A stretch of 7,138 nt of DNA from CAYGHG01 sp964349515 (GTDB lineage Bacteria > Oederibacteriota > PGYV01 > CAYGHG01), in the NCBI GenBank assembly GCA_964349515.1, contig CAYGHG010000125.1:1-7138 (forward strand), given 5' to 3'. A program made the position numbers and the translations under genes. Below the pieces are notes generated by a model, which was not told where the DNA came from, did not search any database, and saw only the letters and a list, made by a program, of their open reading frames with translations. Below, in pieces: positions 1 through 5,531 of this stretch. Each line of letters starts with the position of its first letter. Position 1 is the first letter of the stretch.

Positions 1-494
1 CTGGGCGTAGGGGTAATGGTAGGAGACCAAGTATTTGTTGGAGTAAGGGTCGGTGAAGTCGGCTGTGTTCCGGCACAGGCCGGCCAGACGCTTATTGTAG
101 CAACACTGGTAAGAATAGCCCCGCCACAACCGTCGTATGAATAATCTGTAGCAGCAACCCGCACAGGTTGTGCCGGGCAGCAGCCAGAGAAATCTATTGT
201 CCAGGTAAAAGCTGAGTACGTCCCACCTACTGTCGTAAAGCAGGGCGAACTCTTGCCGGGACACGAAAACGGATTGCCGGCAGAGTCATAAAGAGCAAGC
301 CCGACTCCCGTAACAACATAGCCATAAAATGCAACAGGAGTAGGTAAATGCCTGATTACTCTAACCTGATTTTGATTTCCTGATACTTGTGTCCATGACA
401 GATATCCAACTGCAGCATAAGAGTAATTCCATAAGAAAAGGTACGTGCTTAAAAACAAAAATATAAAAGAAATTTTGCCCCTTTTAGTTCTCAT
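1..494 (-). CDS. Secreted Cys-containing protein with Pro/Thr linker, 5' part only (C-terminus beyond window)
   Basis: An open frame of 164 codons starts at ATG 494-492 and runs off the left edge without a stop. A Shine-Dalgarno GAGGG (503-499) lies 4 nt before the ATG. Residues 1-27 form a classic signal peptide: a basic n-region (RTKRGK), a hydrophobic core (ISFIFLFLSTYLFLW) and a likely SYA|A cleavage site after Ala27. The mature part (28-142) has six cysteines (78, 85, 105, 106, 123, 140), suggesting disulfides and an extracytoplasmic location. From about residue 144 it becomes a Pro/Thr linker (TQPTSPTLTPTNTWSPTITP) that continues past the edge, so a further domain or anchor probably follows. 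I do not recognise the family. Linkers of this kind are common in large secreted proteins of some candidate phyla, but that is a weak clue. It is divergent from glpK and is preceded by a promoter with a nine-G spacer tract. The frame, signal peptide and SD make the gene itself fairly sure; the function is unknown. Confidence 0.8.
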   Translation of the reverse strand, partial: MRTKRGKISFIFLFLSTYLFLWNYSYAAVGYLSWTQVSGNQNQVRVIRHLPTPVAFYGYVVTGVGLALYDSAGNPFSCPGKSSPCFTTVGGTYSAFTWTIDFSGCCPAQPVRVAATDYSYDGCGGAILTSVATISVWPACAGTQPTSPTLTPTNTWSPTITPTP

Positions 495-524
495 TTATCC
501 CTCGCATTATTTTAGTATAGCCAA

Positions 525-554
525 ATAATACCCCCCCCCGATGTATTTTGTCAA
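525..554 (-). promoter_or_regulatory. Putative phase-variable promoter of the secreted-protein gene (G9 tract in spacer)
   Basis: Reading the minus strand, a perfect -35 TTGACA (554-549) is followed by an 18-bp spacer and a -10 TATTAT (530-525, five of six consensus bases). The last nine bases of the spacer are a G9 homopolymer (539-531), abutting the -10. Transcription would start near 518, about 24 nt before the ATG, with the SD inside the leader. Gain or loss of one G by slippage would move the spacer between 17, 18 and 19 bp. This matches the known design of the Neisseria porA promoter. A second -10-like hexamer, TATACT (519-514), lies closer to the gene but is 29 bp from this -35, so it would need another -35. 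Confidence 0.65.
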
Positions 555-567
555 GTTTTATTTTTAA

Positions 568-593
568 TTTTTTGTAAATCTTTTTTGTAAATC
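568..593. repeat. Tandem 13-bp duplication, A/T-tract rich
   Basis: Two exact, adjacent copies of TTTTTTGTAAATC occupy 568-580 and 581-593. On the minus strand they give two A6 tracts at about -50 to -55 and -63 to -68 relative to the inferred start of the secreted-protein transcript. A further A5 tract (565-561) lies just upstream of the -35. This resembles an UP element. It could equally be a simple replication duplication with no role. Confidence 0.6.
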
Positions 594-606
594 ACATTAA
601 ATGGGC

Positions 607-638
607 TTGCAATGAATCTGCTTTTCCTGTTTAATAAT
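607..638 (+). promoter_or_regulatory. Possible weak glpK promoter
   Basis: A -35-like TTGCAA (607-612) and a -10-like AATAAT (633-638) lie upstream of glpK with a 20-bp spacer, which is longer than ideal. TATAAA at 640-645 is a better hexamer, but it would place the start almost on the Shine-Dalgarno. Some promoter is expected in the 173-nt divergent region; its exact position is uncertain. No recognisable GlpR or GlpP site was seen. Confidence 0.25.
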
Positions 639-667
639 GTATAAATATTTTTCAAGGAGGGATTTTT

Positions 668-2161
668 ATGGCTGAAAAAAAATATGTCGCGGCGATTGAC
701 CAGGGCACCACATCCACACGCATAATACTCTTCACCCGTAACGGGAAACCCGCCGGTAGTTATCAGGCCGAACACAAACAGATATACCCTCAGGCCGGCT
801 ACGTGGAGCACGATGCCGCGGAAATATGGGAAAATACCAAGCTGTGCATAACCGGGTGCCTGAAAAAGACATCCGTGCCGGGAGATGAAATCGCGGCTAT
901 CGGAATCACAAACCAGCGCGAAACCACTGTAATATGGGATAAAACTACGGGAAAACCACTGCATAATGCCATAGTCTGGCAGGATTTGCGTACCGCTGAT
1001 ATATGCTCCTCCCTTTCAAAAAAAGGGGGGCAGTACAGGTTTCAGAAAATAACAGGCCTGCCTCTTGCCACCTATTTTTCAGGGCCAAAAATCAAATGGC
1101 TCATTGACAACAATCCGGAAATAAAAAAAGCCGCGCTCGAGGACAGGGCAATATTCGGAACCATGGACACCTGGCTGATTTGGAACTTAACCGGCGGCAG
1201 CCATGTGACCGACCCTACAAATGCCTCACGTACAATGCTGATGAACTTAAAGACTCTTGACTGGGATGATTCAATGCTTAAAACATTCGGAGTCCCCCGC
1301 TCAATGCTTCCCCGCATAGCGCCCTCCAGCTGCCCTGAAAGTTACGGTTCAACTTCCGAAACAGGGCCTTTTGGCGCCGCAATCCCTGTGACAGGAAACT
1401 TAGGCGACCAGCATGCCGCGCTTTTCGGGCAGGCGTGCTTTGCGCCCGGCGAGGCAAAGAACACATACGGCACTGGCTGCTTTCTTGTGCTCAACACCGG
1501 CGAAAAACCGGTCTTTTCAAAAAACGGGCTCATAACAACAGTCGGATATAAAATCGGAAATGAAAAAACCGTTTACGCGCTTGAGGGCTCAATAGCGGTT
1601 GCGGGCTCGCTGGTGCAGTGGCTGCGTGACAAACTAAAAATCATATCATCGGCGCCTGAAATAAACGAACACGCGCAAGAATGCGAGGATAACGGCGGGG
1701 TCTATTTCGTGCCTGCCTTTTCAGGGCTCTTTGCCCCCTACTGGCGCTCTGACGCCCGCGGCGTAATCACCGGCTTAACCCACTTTGCCGGTAAAGAACA
1801 GATATGCAGGGCCGCACTGGAAGCTACAGCCTATCAGGCAGCGGATGTTTTTGAAGCAATGGAAAAGGACTCGGGCATTAAACTCTCCTCCCTCAAAGCA
1901 GACGGCGGCATGACTGCAAGTTCGCTTTTAATGCAGTTCCAGTCAGATATATCAGATATACCTGTAAAGCTTCCCGAAGTGGCGGAAACCACTTCGCTCG
2001 GCGCAGCCTACGCCGCAGGCCTGGCATCAGGTTTTTGGAAATCACAGGATGAATTAAAAAGCAACTGGTCGCTGGCAAAAGAATGGAAGCCCTCCATGGA
2101 GCCGGAGCAAAGAGAAAAACTTCGCGCGGGATGGAAAAAAGCGGTTAAAAAATCTTTTTAG
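668..2161 (+). CDS. glpK: Glycerol kinase
   Basis: Phosphorylates glycerol with ATP to sn-glycerol-3-phosphate in the cytoplasm, the entry step of glycerol catabolism. It has 497 residues, close to E. coli GlpK (502). The two FGGY-kinase halves are intact. Visible motifs: N-terminal AAIDQGTTSTR phosphate-binding loop (8-18), NQRET with Arg84/Glu85 for glycerol binding, Tyr136 within FGGY signature 1 (YFSGPKIKWLIDN, 136-148), GDQ with catalytic Asp247, KNTYGTGCF (264-272), APYWRSDARG (356-365), the second signature from Gly365, and ADGGM (411-415) in the nucleotide-binding half. The start is fixed by a strong AAGGAGG (654-660) 7 nt upstream. The GTR motif that carries the fructose-1,6-bisphosphate Arg in E. 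coli aligns here to GAA (236-238), and no His aligns with the HPr-phosphorylated His of Gram-positive enzymes. Both usual controls may therefore be absent. It heads a same-strand cluster with the G3P dehydrogenase genes, 95 nt upstream of the next one. Confidence 0.97.
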   Translation: MAEKKYVAAIDQGTTSTRIILFTRNGKPAGSYQAEHKQIYPQAGYVEHDAAEIWENTKLCITGCLKKTSVPGDEIAAIGITNQRETTVIWDKTTGKPLHNAIVWQDLRTADICSSLSKKGGQYRFQKITGLPLATYFSGPKIKWLIDNNPEIKKAALEDRAIFGTMDTWLIWNLTGGSHVTDPTNASRTMLMNLKTLDWDDSMLKTFGVPRSMLPRIAPSSCPESYGSTSETGPFGAAIPVTGNLGDQHAALFGQACFAPGEAKNTYGTGCFLVLNTGEKPVFSKNGLITTVGYKIGNEKTVYALEGSIAVAGSLVQWLRDKLKIISSAPEINEHAQECEDNGGVYFVPAFSGLFAPYWRSDARGVITGLTHFAGKEQICRAALEATAYQAADVFEAMEKDSGIKLSSLKADGGMTASSLLMQFQSDISDIPVKLPEVAETTSLGAAYAAGLASGFWKSQDELKSNWSLAKEWKPSMEPEQREKLRAGWKKAVKKSF

Positions 2162-2212
2162 GGCACTATCAAACCTTATATTTGTTTTGAGTTACATGAT
2201 TTTTGTTTTTTG

Positions 2213-2221
2213 TGTGATAAT
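2213..2221 (+). promoter_or_regulatory. Possible extended -10 promoter in the glpK-glpA gap
   Basis: TGTGATAAT (2213-2221) fits an extended -10 (TGn + GATAAT), with no convincing -35 (best is GTTACA 2191-2196, 19-bp spacer). It could give the dehydrogenase genes a start of their own. The same gap (2162-2256) is AT-rich and shows no intrinsic terminator, so read-through from glpK is also likely. Confidence 0.25.
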
Positions 2222-2256
2222 GCTTTTATAAACACTTAAGGGAGAAAACGGTTCAT

Positions 2257-3702
2257 ATGACGAAGGCATACGATGTGATTATCGCAGGTTCCGGCATAAC
2301 AGGCTCATTAATTGCCCGCTATCTGTCGCGATATGACCTCAATATTCTCGTCATTGAAAAACAGCCTGATGTCGGGATGAACCCCTCCTCCGCCAACTCA
2401 GCCGTAATACACGCCGGCTATGACCCAAAACCCGGCACGCTCAAGGCAAAACTAAACGCCGAGGGAAACGCGCTATGGCACACCCTCGCCCCCGAGCTCG
2501 GCATAGTTTTCAGGAAAACAGGCAGCCTTGTAGTGGCGCTGAACAATTCAGAGATGGAAACCATAAAAACCCTTTACTCGCAGGCGTTTGAAAACAACAT
2601 CCCCGGTGCTGAAATTATCAACAGGGACGGCCTGCTTAAAAAAGAACCCAAAATAAACCCCGGCGCTTTTGGCGCGCTCTGGGCGCCGACCGCCGCGGTC
2701 ATTGACCCTTTTGGCGCGGTGCTTGCCGCGGCAGAAAATGCGGTCCAAAACGGGGTTAAATACCTTTTTAACACGGAACTTACAGATTTCATAAGCGACG
2801 GCTCGCGGGTTACGGGCATTAAGACAACTGCAGGGGATTTTTTCTGCAAGTTTTTCATAAACGCAGCGGGTTTATACAGTGATGAAATAAGCCACAAGGC
2901 GGGCTTAAGGCCGGATTTTAAAATAACCCCGAGAAAAGGCTCTTATCACGTTTTTGATTCTGCAGGCATCACCCTTGAAAACATACTCTTCCCGGTTCCC
3001 AACGAGCTCGGCAAAGGCATACTGGTTTCCACCACAACGCACGGCAACGTGCTCGCAGGCCCCGACAATTCGCCGTGCGAAGACAAAGAAGACACAGCCA
3101 CCACAAAAGAAAGCCTGGATAAAATATTTAACGGCGCTAAAAAACTAATCCCCTCCCTCGATGTCAGAAACACCATAGCCCAATACACCGGCATCAGGGC
3201 CTCCTGCCCGGAATATAAGGATTTCATAATAGAAGCACCGAAAGAACTCAAAGGCTTCATCAACCTGCTCGGCATAGACTCGCCCGGCTTTGCCTCTGCG
3301 CCCGCGATAGCACTTAATGCAGTAGAACTCATAAGAGCCCAGAGCCCAAAGCTCAGGGAAAAACAAAACTGGAAACCATGCCGCCGTCCCTTTCCCCACT
3401 TCCACAGGATGAGCAGTGAGGAAAAAGCCGCGCTGATCAAAACCAATCCCGCATACGGCAGGATAGTCTGCCGCTGCGAAGAGGTGACAGAGGGTGAGAT
3501 TATAGATGCCCTGCGCTCCCCTGTCCCAGCAGTAACTTATGACGGTTTAAAGAGAAGAACCTGGCTCGGCACAGGCCGCTGTCAGGGTGCTTTTGATTAC
3601 CCGAGGGTAATAGAACTGATGGCAAAGGAAATGAAGATACCCGTAACAGAAGTTACAAAAAACGGAAAAGGCAGTGAATTGATATTTGGAAAAACCAAGT
3701 AA
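2257..3702 (+). CDS. glpA: FAD-dependent glycerol-3-phosphate dehydrogenase, GlpA-like, with C-terminal BFD-type [2Fe-2S] domain
   Basis: Predicted to oxidise glycerol-3-phosphate to dihydroxyacetone phosphate. Residues 1-365 form a DAO-fold flavoprotein: FAD Rossmann motif GSGITG (11-16), Glu34 at the end of beta-2, a SSANSAVIHAGYDPKPG substrate-side motif (44-60), INAAG (201-205) and the C-terminal FAD segment LGIDSPGFASAPA (338-350). Residues 400-455 are a BFD-like [2Fe-2S] domain with CRCEEVTEGEI (Cys405, Cys407) and GRCQGAFDYPRV (Cys442). The usual fourth cysteine, in CQGGFC, is Asp447 here. At 481 residues it matches the short Thermotoga/clostridial type. It carries no membrane segment. 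The SD AAGGGAG (2238-2244) lies a long 12 nt before the only sensible ATG. The neighbouring glpK supports G3P as substrate. The family also includes L-2-hydroxyglutarate oxidases, a less likely alternative. The symbol is by analogy with anaerobic GlpA. Confidence 0.88.
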   Translation: MTKAYDVIIAGSGITGSLIARYLSRYDLNILVIEKQPDVGMNPSSANSAVIHAGYDPKPGTLKAKLNAEGNALWHTLAPELGIVFRKTGSLVVALNNSEMETIKTLYSQAFENNIPGAEIINRDGLLKKEPKINPGAFGALWAPTAAVIDPFGAVLAAAENAVQNGVKYLFNTELTDFISDGSRVTGIKTTAGDFFCKFFINAAGLYSDEISHKAGLRPDFKITPRKGSYHVFDSAGITLENILFPVPNELGKGILVSTTTHGNVLAGPDNSPCEDKEDTATTKESLDKIFNGAKKLIPSLDVRNTIAQYTGIRASCPEYKDFIIEAPKELKGFINLLGIDSPGFASAPAIALNAVELIRAQSPKLREKQNWKPCRRPFPHFHRMSSEEKAALIKTNPAYGRIVCRCEEVTEGEIIDALRSPVPAVTYDGLKRRTWLGTGRCQGAFDYPRVIELMAKEMKIPVTEVTKNGKGSELIFGKTK

Positions 3703-3706
3703 TGCG

Positions 3707-3787
3707 GTTTAAATTTACAATTTGCAATTTACAGATTAAACTGATTTATTGTTTTCCACCTGCAAATTGTAAATTGCAAATTTAAAC
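3707..3787. repeat. Long imperfect inverted repeat between the two flavoprotein genes
   Basis: Two 26-nt arms, 3707-3732 and 3762-3787, are inverted copies differing at three positions, one of which would be a G-U pair in RNA. The loop is 29 nt. The outer 10 bp (GTTTAAATTT / AAATTTAAAC) match perfectly. Within the arms the units CAATTTG/ACAATTT recur, so each arm is itself repetitive. The element fills almost the whole 97-nt gap and ends 2 nt before the AAGGAG Shine-Dalgarno of the next gene. There is no U-run after it, so it is not an intrinsic terminator. It could be a dispersed intergenic repeat or small MITE-like element, an mRNA processing or stability structure, or an operator. No target-site duplication is evident. 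Confidence 0.75.
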
Positions 3788-3799
3788 TTAAGGAGCATC

Positions 3800-5062
3800 A
3801 TGTCTTCCATCTATGATGTTGTGGTAATCGGCGCCGGCCCCGCAGGCCTGGCTGCCGCCATAGAGGCGAAAAAAACAGGCGCAGGAAGCGTGCTTGTAAT
3901 TGAGCGCAATAACGAGCCGGGCGGCATACTGCTTCAGTGCATCCACAACGGATTCGGTTCGGTTATGTTTAAAAAAGACCTGCCCGGGCCTTCATACGCC
4001 CATTTGTATGCAAAACAGGCTCATGATGCGGGCATTGAATTTCTATATGACACCATGGTGCTTGACATTACCCCTGACAAAAAGGTCTTTGCCACAAACA
4101 GCCGTGACGGGTTTATGGAGATAAACGCCAGGGCAATAGTCCTTGCCATGGGCTGCAGGGAGCGCACAAGGGCGCAGATAAGAATTCCCGGCAGCAGGCC
4201 CTCCGGCATTTTCACGGCAGGCATGGTCCAAAGAATGGTAAATATAGAGGGCTTTATGCCGGGAAAAAACTTTGTCATTCTCGGTTCCGGCGATATCGGT
4301 ATGATAATGGCGCGCCGGCTCACGATAGAGGGTGCAAAAGTCCACAAAGTCGTGGAACTCCTTCCCTATCTTACGGGCTTAAGAAGAAATTACGTCCAGT
4401 GCCTGCAGGATTTCGGCATTCCCCTTTCACTCTCAACCACCATAAAAAGAATAATTGGAAAAAAACGTGTGGAAGCCGTGGAAACCGTAAAGGTGGACGA
4501 ATCGTTAAATCAAATTGAAGGCAGCGAAGAACTGATACAATGCGACAGCCTTCTGCTCTCAGTCGGGCTTATCCCGGAGAACGAACTTTCAAAAAAAGCG
4601 GGCATTGCCCTTGACCCGCTTACAGGCGGGCCCCTTGTTGACGATAGTATGGCAACCAATGTTGAGGGCATATTTGCCGCGGGAAACGTGGTGACTATAT
4701 ACGACCTCGTGGATTACGTATCTATAGCAGGCGCAAAAGCCGGAAAAAGCGCGGCTGAGTTTTCAAAATCAGGGGCAAAACAGCGCGATTACATCAGGCT
4801 CATCCCTGCAGAAAACATCCGTTCTGTTGTGCCGGCGTTTATTGACAAAACCTCGCAGGAAACAACATTGATAGAGCTCAGGGTAACACGGGAGTTTGCT
4901 TCAAAGATGAAAGTTGAATTTTCAGACGAGAACGGCATTGCCGATTCATATATCCAAAAGTACGCCCGCCCTGCAGAAATGATAACGCTAAAAGTTAAAC
5001 CGGCGGAGCTTGCCGTAAAATCAAGCGGCAGTGAATTAAAGCTGAATGCGGTGGAACTATGA
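3800..5062 (+). CDS. FAD/NAD(P)-dependent pyridine nucleotide-disulfide family oxidoreductase, partner of the G3P dehydrogenase
   Basis: A two-dinucleotide-binding flavoprotein of 420 residues, predicted to move electrons between FAD and NAD(P) in the cytoplasm. Visible motifs: FAD loop GAGPAG (11-16), acidic Glu35, the family-typical QCIHNGFG (46-53), AMGCRER (116-122), NAD-binding GSGDIG (162-167) and the distal FAD motif GIFAAGNV (290-297). No CxxxxC redox pair is present, so it is not a lipoamide or thioredoxin reductase type. The tail (331-420) is a family-specific extension. The gene order GlpA-like / this protein / DUF1667 is the one I recall from Thermotoga maritima and many anaerobes, where this protein is labelled an NADH oxidase homologue. 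It probably forms a complex with its neighbours, comparable to the multi-subunit flavin dehydrogenases such as hydrogen cyanide synthase HcnABC. AAGGAG (3790-3795) lies 4 nt before the ATG. The stop overlaps the next ATG by 4 nt. Confidence 0.88.
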   Translation: MSSIYDVVVIGAGPAGLAAAIEAKKTGAGSVLVIERNNEPGGILLQCIHNGFGSVMFKKDLPGPSYAHLYAKQAHDAGIEFLYDTMVLDITPDKKVFATNSRDGFMEINARAIVLAMGCRERTRAQIRIPGSRPSGIFTAGMVQRMVNIEGFMPGKNFVILGSGDIGMIMARRLTIEGAKVHKVVELLPYLTGLRRNYVQCLQDFGIPLSLSTTIKRIIGKKRVEAVETVKVDESLNQIEGSEELIQCDSLLLSVGLIPENELSKKAGIALDPLTGGPLVDDSMATNVEGIFAAGNVVTIYDLVDYVSIAGAKAGKSAAEFSKSGAKQRDYIRLIPAENIRSVVPAFIDKTSQETTLIELRVTREFASKMKVEFSDENGIADSYIQKYARPAEMITLKVKPAELAVKSSGSELKLNAVEL

Positions 5063-5451
5063 TAAAAAAGCTGATCTGCATACGCTGCCCGCAAGGGTGC
5101 GAAATCTCAACCACCCTTGACGGCTACGGCAATATCACGGAAATCACAGGCAATACCTGCAAACTCGGCATTGACTACGCCAACTCAGAAATCAAAGACC
5201 CCCGCAGGACGCTTACCACCACGGTAAGAGTGGAAGGCGGAGAACTGCCCTTATGCCCCGTATGGACAGAGTCCCCGGTGCCGAAAGAAAAAGTTTTGGA
5301 GCTCGCGAAGAAATTATCAAAGATTACGCTGAAAGCGCCGGTAGAACACGGACAAACGGTGCTTGATAATGTATTCGGGACAAGAGTAATAGCGGCAAGA
5401 GAGGTAAAGCGTCTTATCTCCTCTCCCCTTTCAAGGGGAGAGGCAGGGTGA
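5059..5451 (+). CDS. DUF1667 protein, small Cys-rich subunit of the G3P dehydrogenase module
   Basis: The first ATG overlaps the preceding stop as ATGA, a sign of translational coupling; GGTGGA (5050-5055) may serve as SD. The 130-residue product matches the DUF1667 pattern. An N-terminal CIRCPQGC (Cys7, Cys10, Cys14) and NTCKLG (Cys34) give a four-Cys set fit for an Fe-S cluster or zinc. They are followed by YANSEIKDPRRTLTTTVRV (40-58), the proline-rich PVWTESPVPKEK (67-78) and APVEHGQTVLDNVFGTRVIAAREV (93-116). DUF1667 genes nearly always sit beside the other two genes, and I infer an electron-transfer or assembly role. An additional Cys66 lies in the middle. The last ten or so residues (SSPLSRGEAG) are encoded by a GC-rich hairpin repeat and look like an appended tail; the domain itself seems to end near residue 118. 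Confidence 0.85.
   Translation: MIKKLICIRCPQGCEISTTLDGYGNITEITGNTCKLGIDYANSEIKDPRRTLTTTVRVEGGELPLCPVWTESPVPKEKVLELAKKLSKITLKAPVEHGQTVLDNVFGTRVIAAREVKRLISSPLSRGEAG
5420..5443. repeat. GC-rich hairpin (repeat-like) overlapping the 3' end of the DUF1667 gene
   Basis: An 11-bp perfect inverted repeat (CCTCTCCCCTT 5420-5430, AAGGGGAGAGG 5433-5443) with a 2-nt centre is followed by GCAGGGTGAGGGGCAGG. Purine/pyrimidine-skewed hairpins of this sort are widespread intergenic repeats in many bacterial genomes. It lies inside the reading frame and supplies its last codons and stop. The nearest T-run (5460-5464) is 16 nt past the stem, too far for a normal intrinsic terminator, though it may still end or protect the transcript. 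Confidence 0.7.
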
Positions 5452-5531
5452 GGGGCAGGTTTTTAAGCCTTCGCCCGGGAGGGACTTCCTGCTATACCCT
5501 GACACTACTCCGTATATTAAATATCGGCTGA
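5452..5531. other. Convergent intergenic gap
   Basis: Eighty bases separate the ends of the DUF1667 and DUF2804 genes. The gap holds the tail of the GC-rich repeat, a short T5 run (5460-5464) and GCAGG/CCTGC words (5455-5459, 5487-5491) that could pair weakly. I see no gene and no clear intrinsic terminator for either strand. Confidence 0.5.

Noticed and set aside
514..519. TATACT as the -10 of the secreted-protein promoter
   Set aside because: It is 29 bp from TTGACA and no other fitting -35 is seen at about 17 bp; TATTAT fits the -35 far better. It remains a minor alternative.
551..964. Antisense 137-codon frame across the glpK start and the divergent promoter region
   Set aside because: It lies opposite the conserved GlpK N-terminus, has no family-like features and is explained by codon bias of the opposite strand.
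2213..2217. CRP-like half-site TGTGA in the glpK-glpA gap
   Set aside because: The opposite half-site is absent at the required spacing.
2946..3446. Antisense 166-codon frame inside glpA
   Set aside because: Fully opposite a conserved coding sequence, low-complexity Ser/Leu-rich translation, no credible SD; a shadow frame.
3707..3787. CRISPR-like array from the repeated CAATTT units
   Set aside because: Units are 7-8 bp, without unique spacers of regular length and without cas genes; the pattern is an inverted repeat.
5420..5464. Intrinsic terminator at the end of the glycerol cluster
   Set aside because: The stem is good but the T-run is 16 nt away and short, so the hairpin is called a repeat instead.
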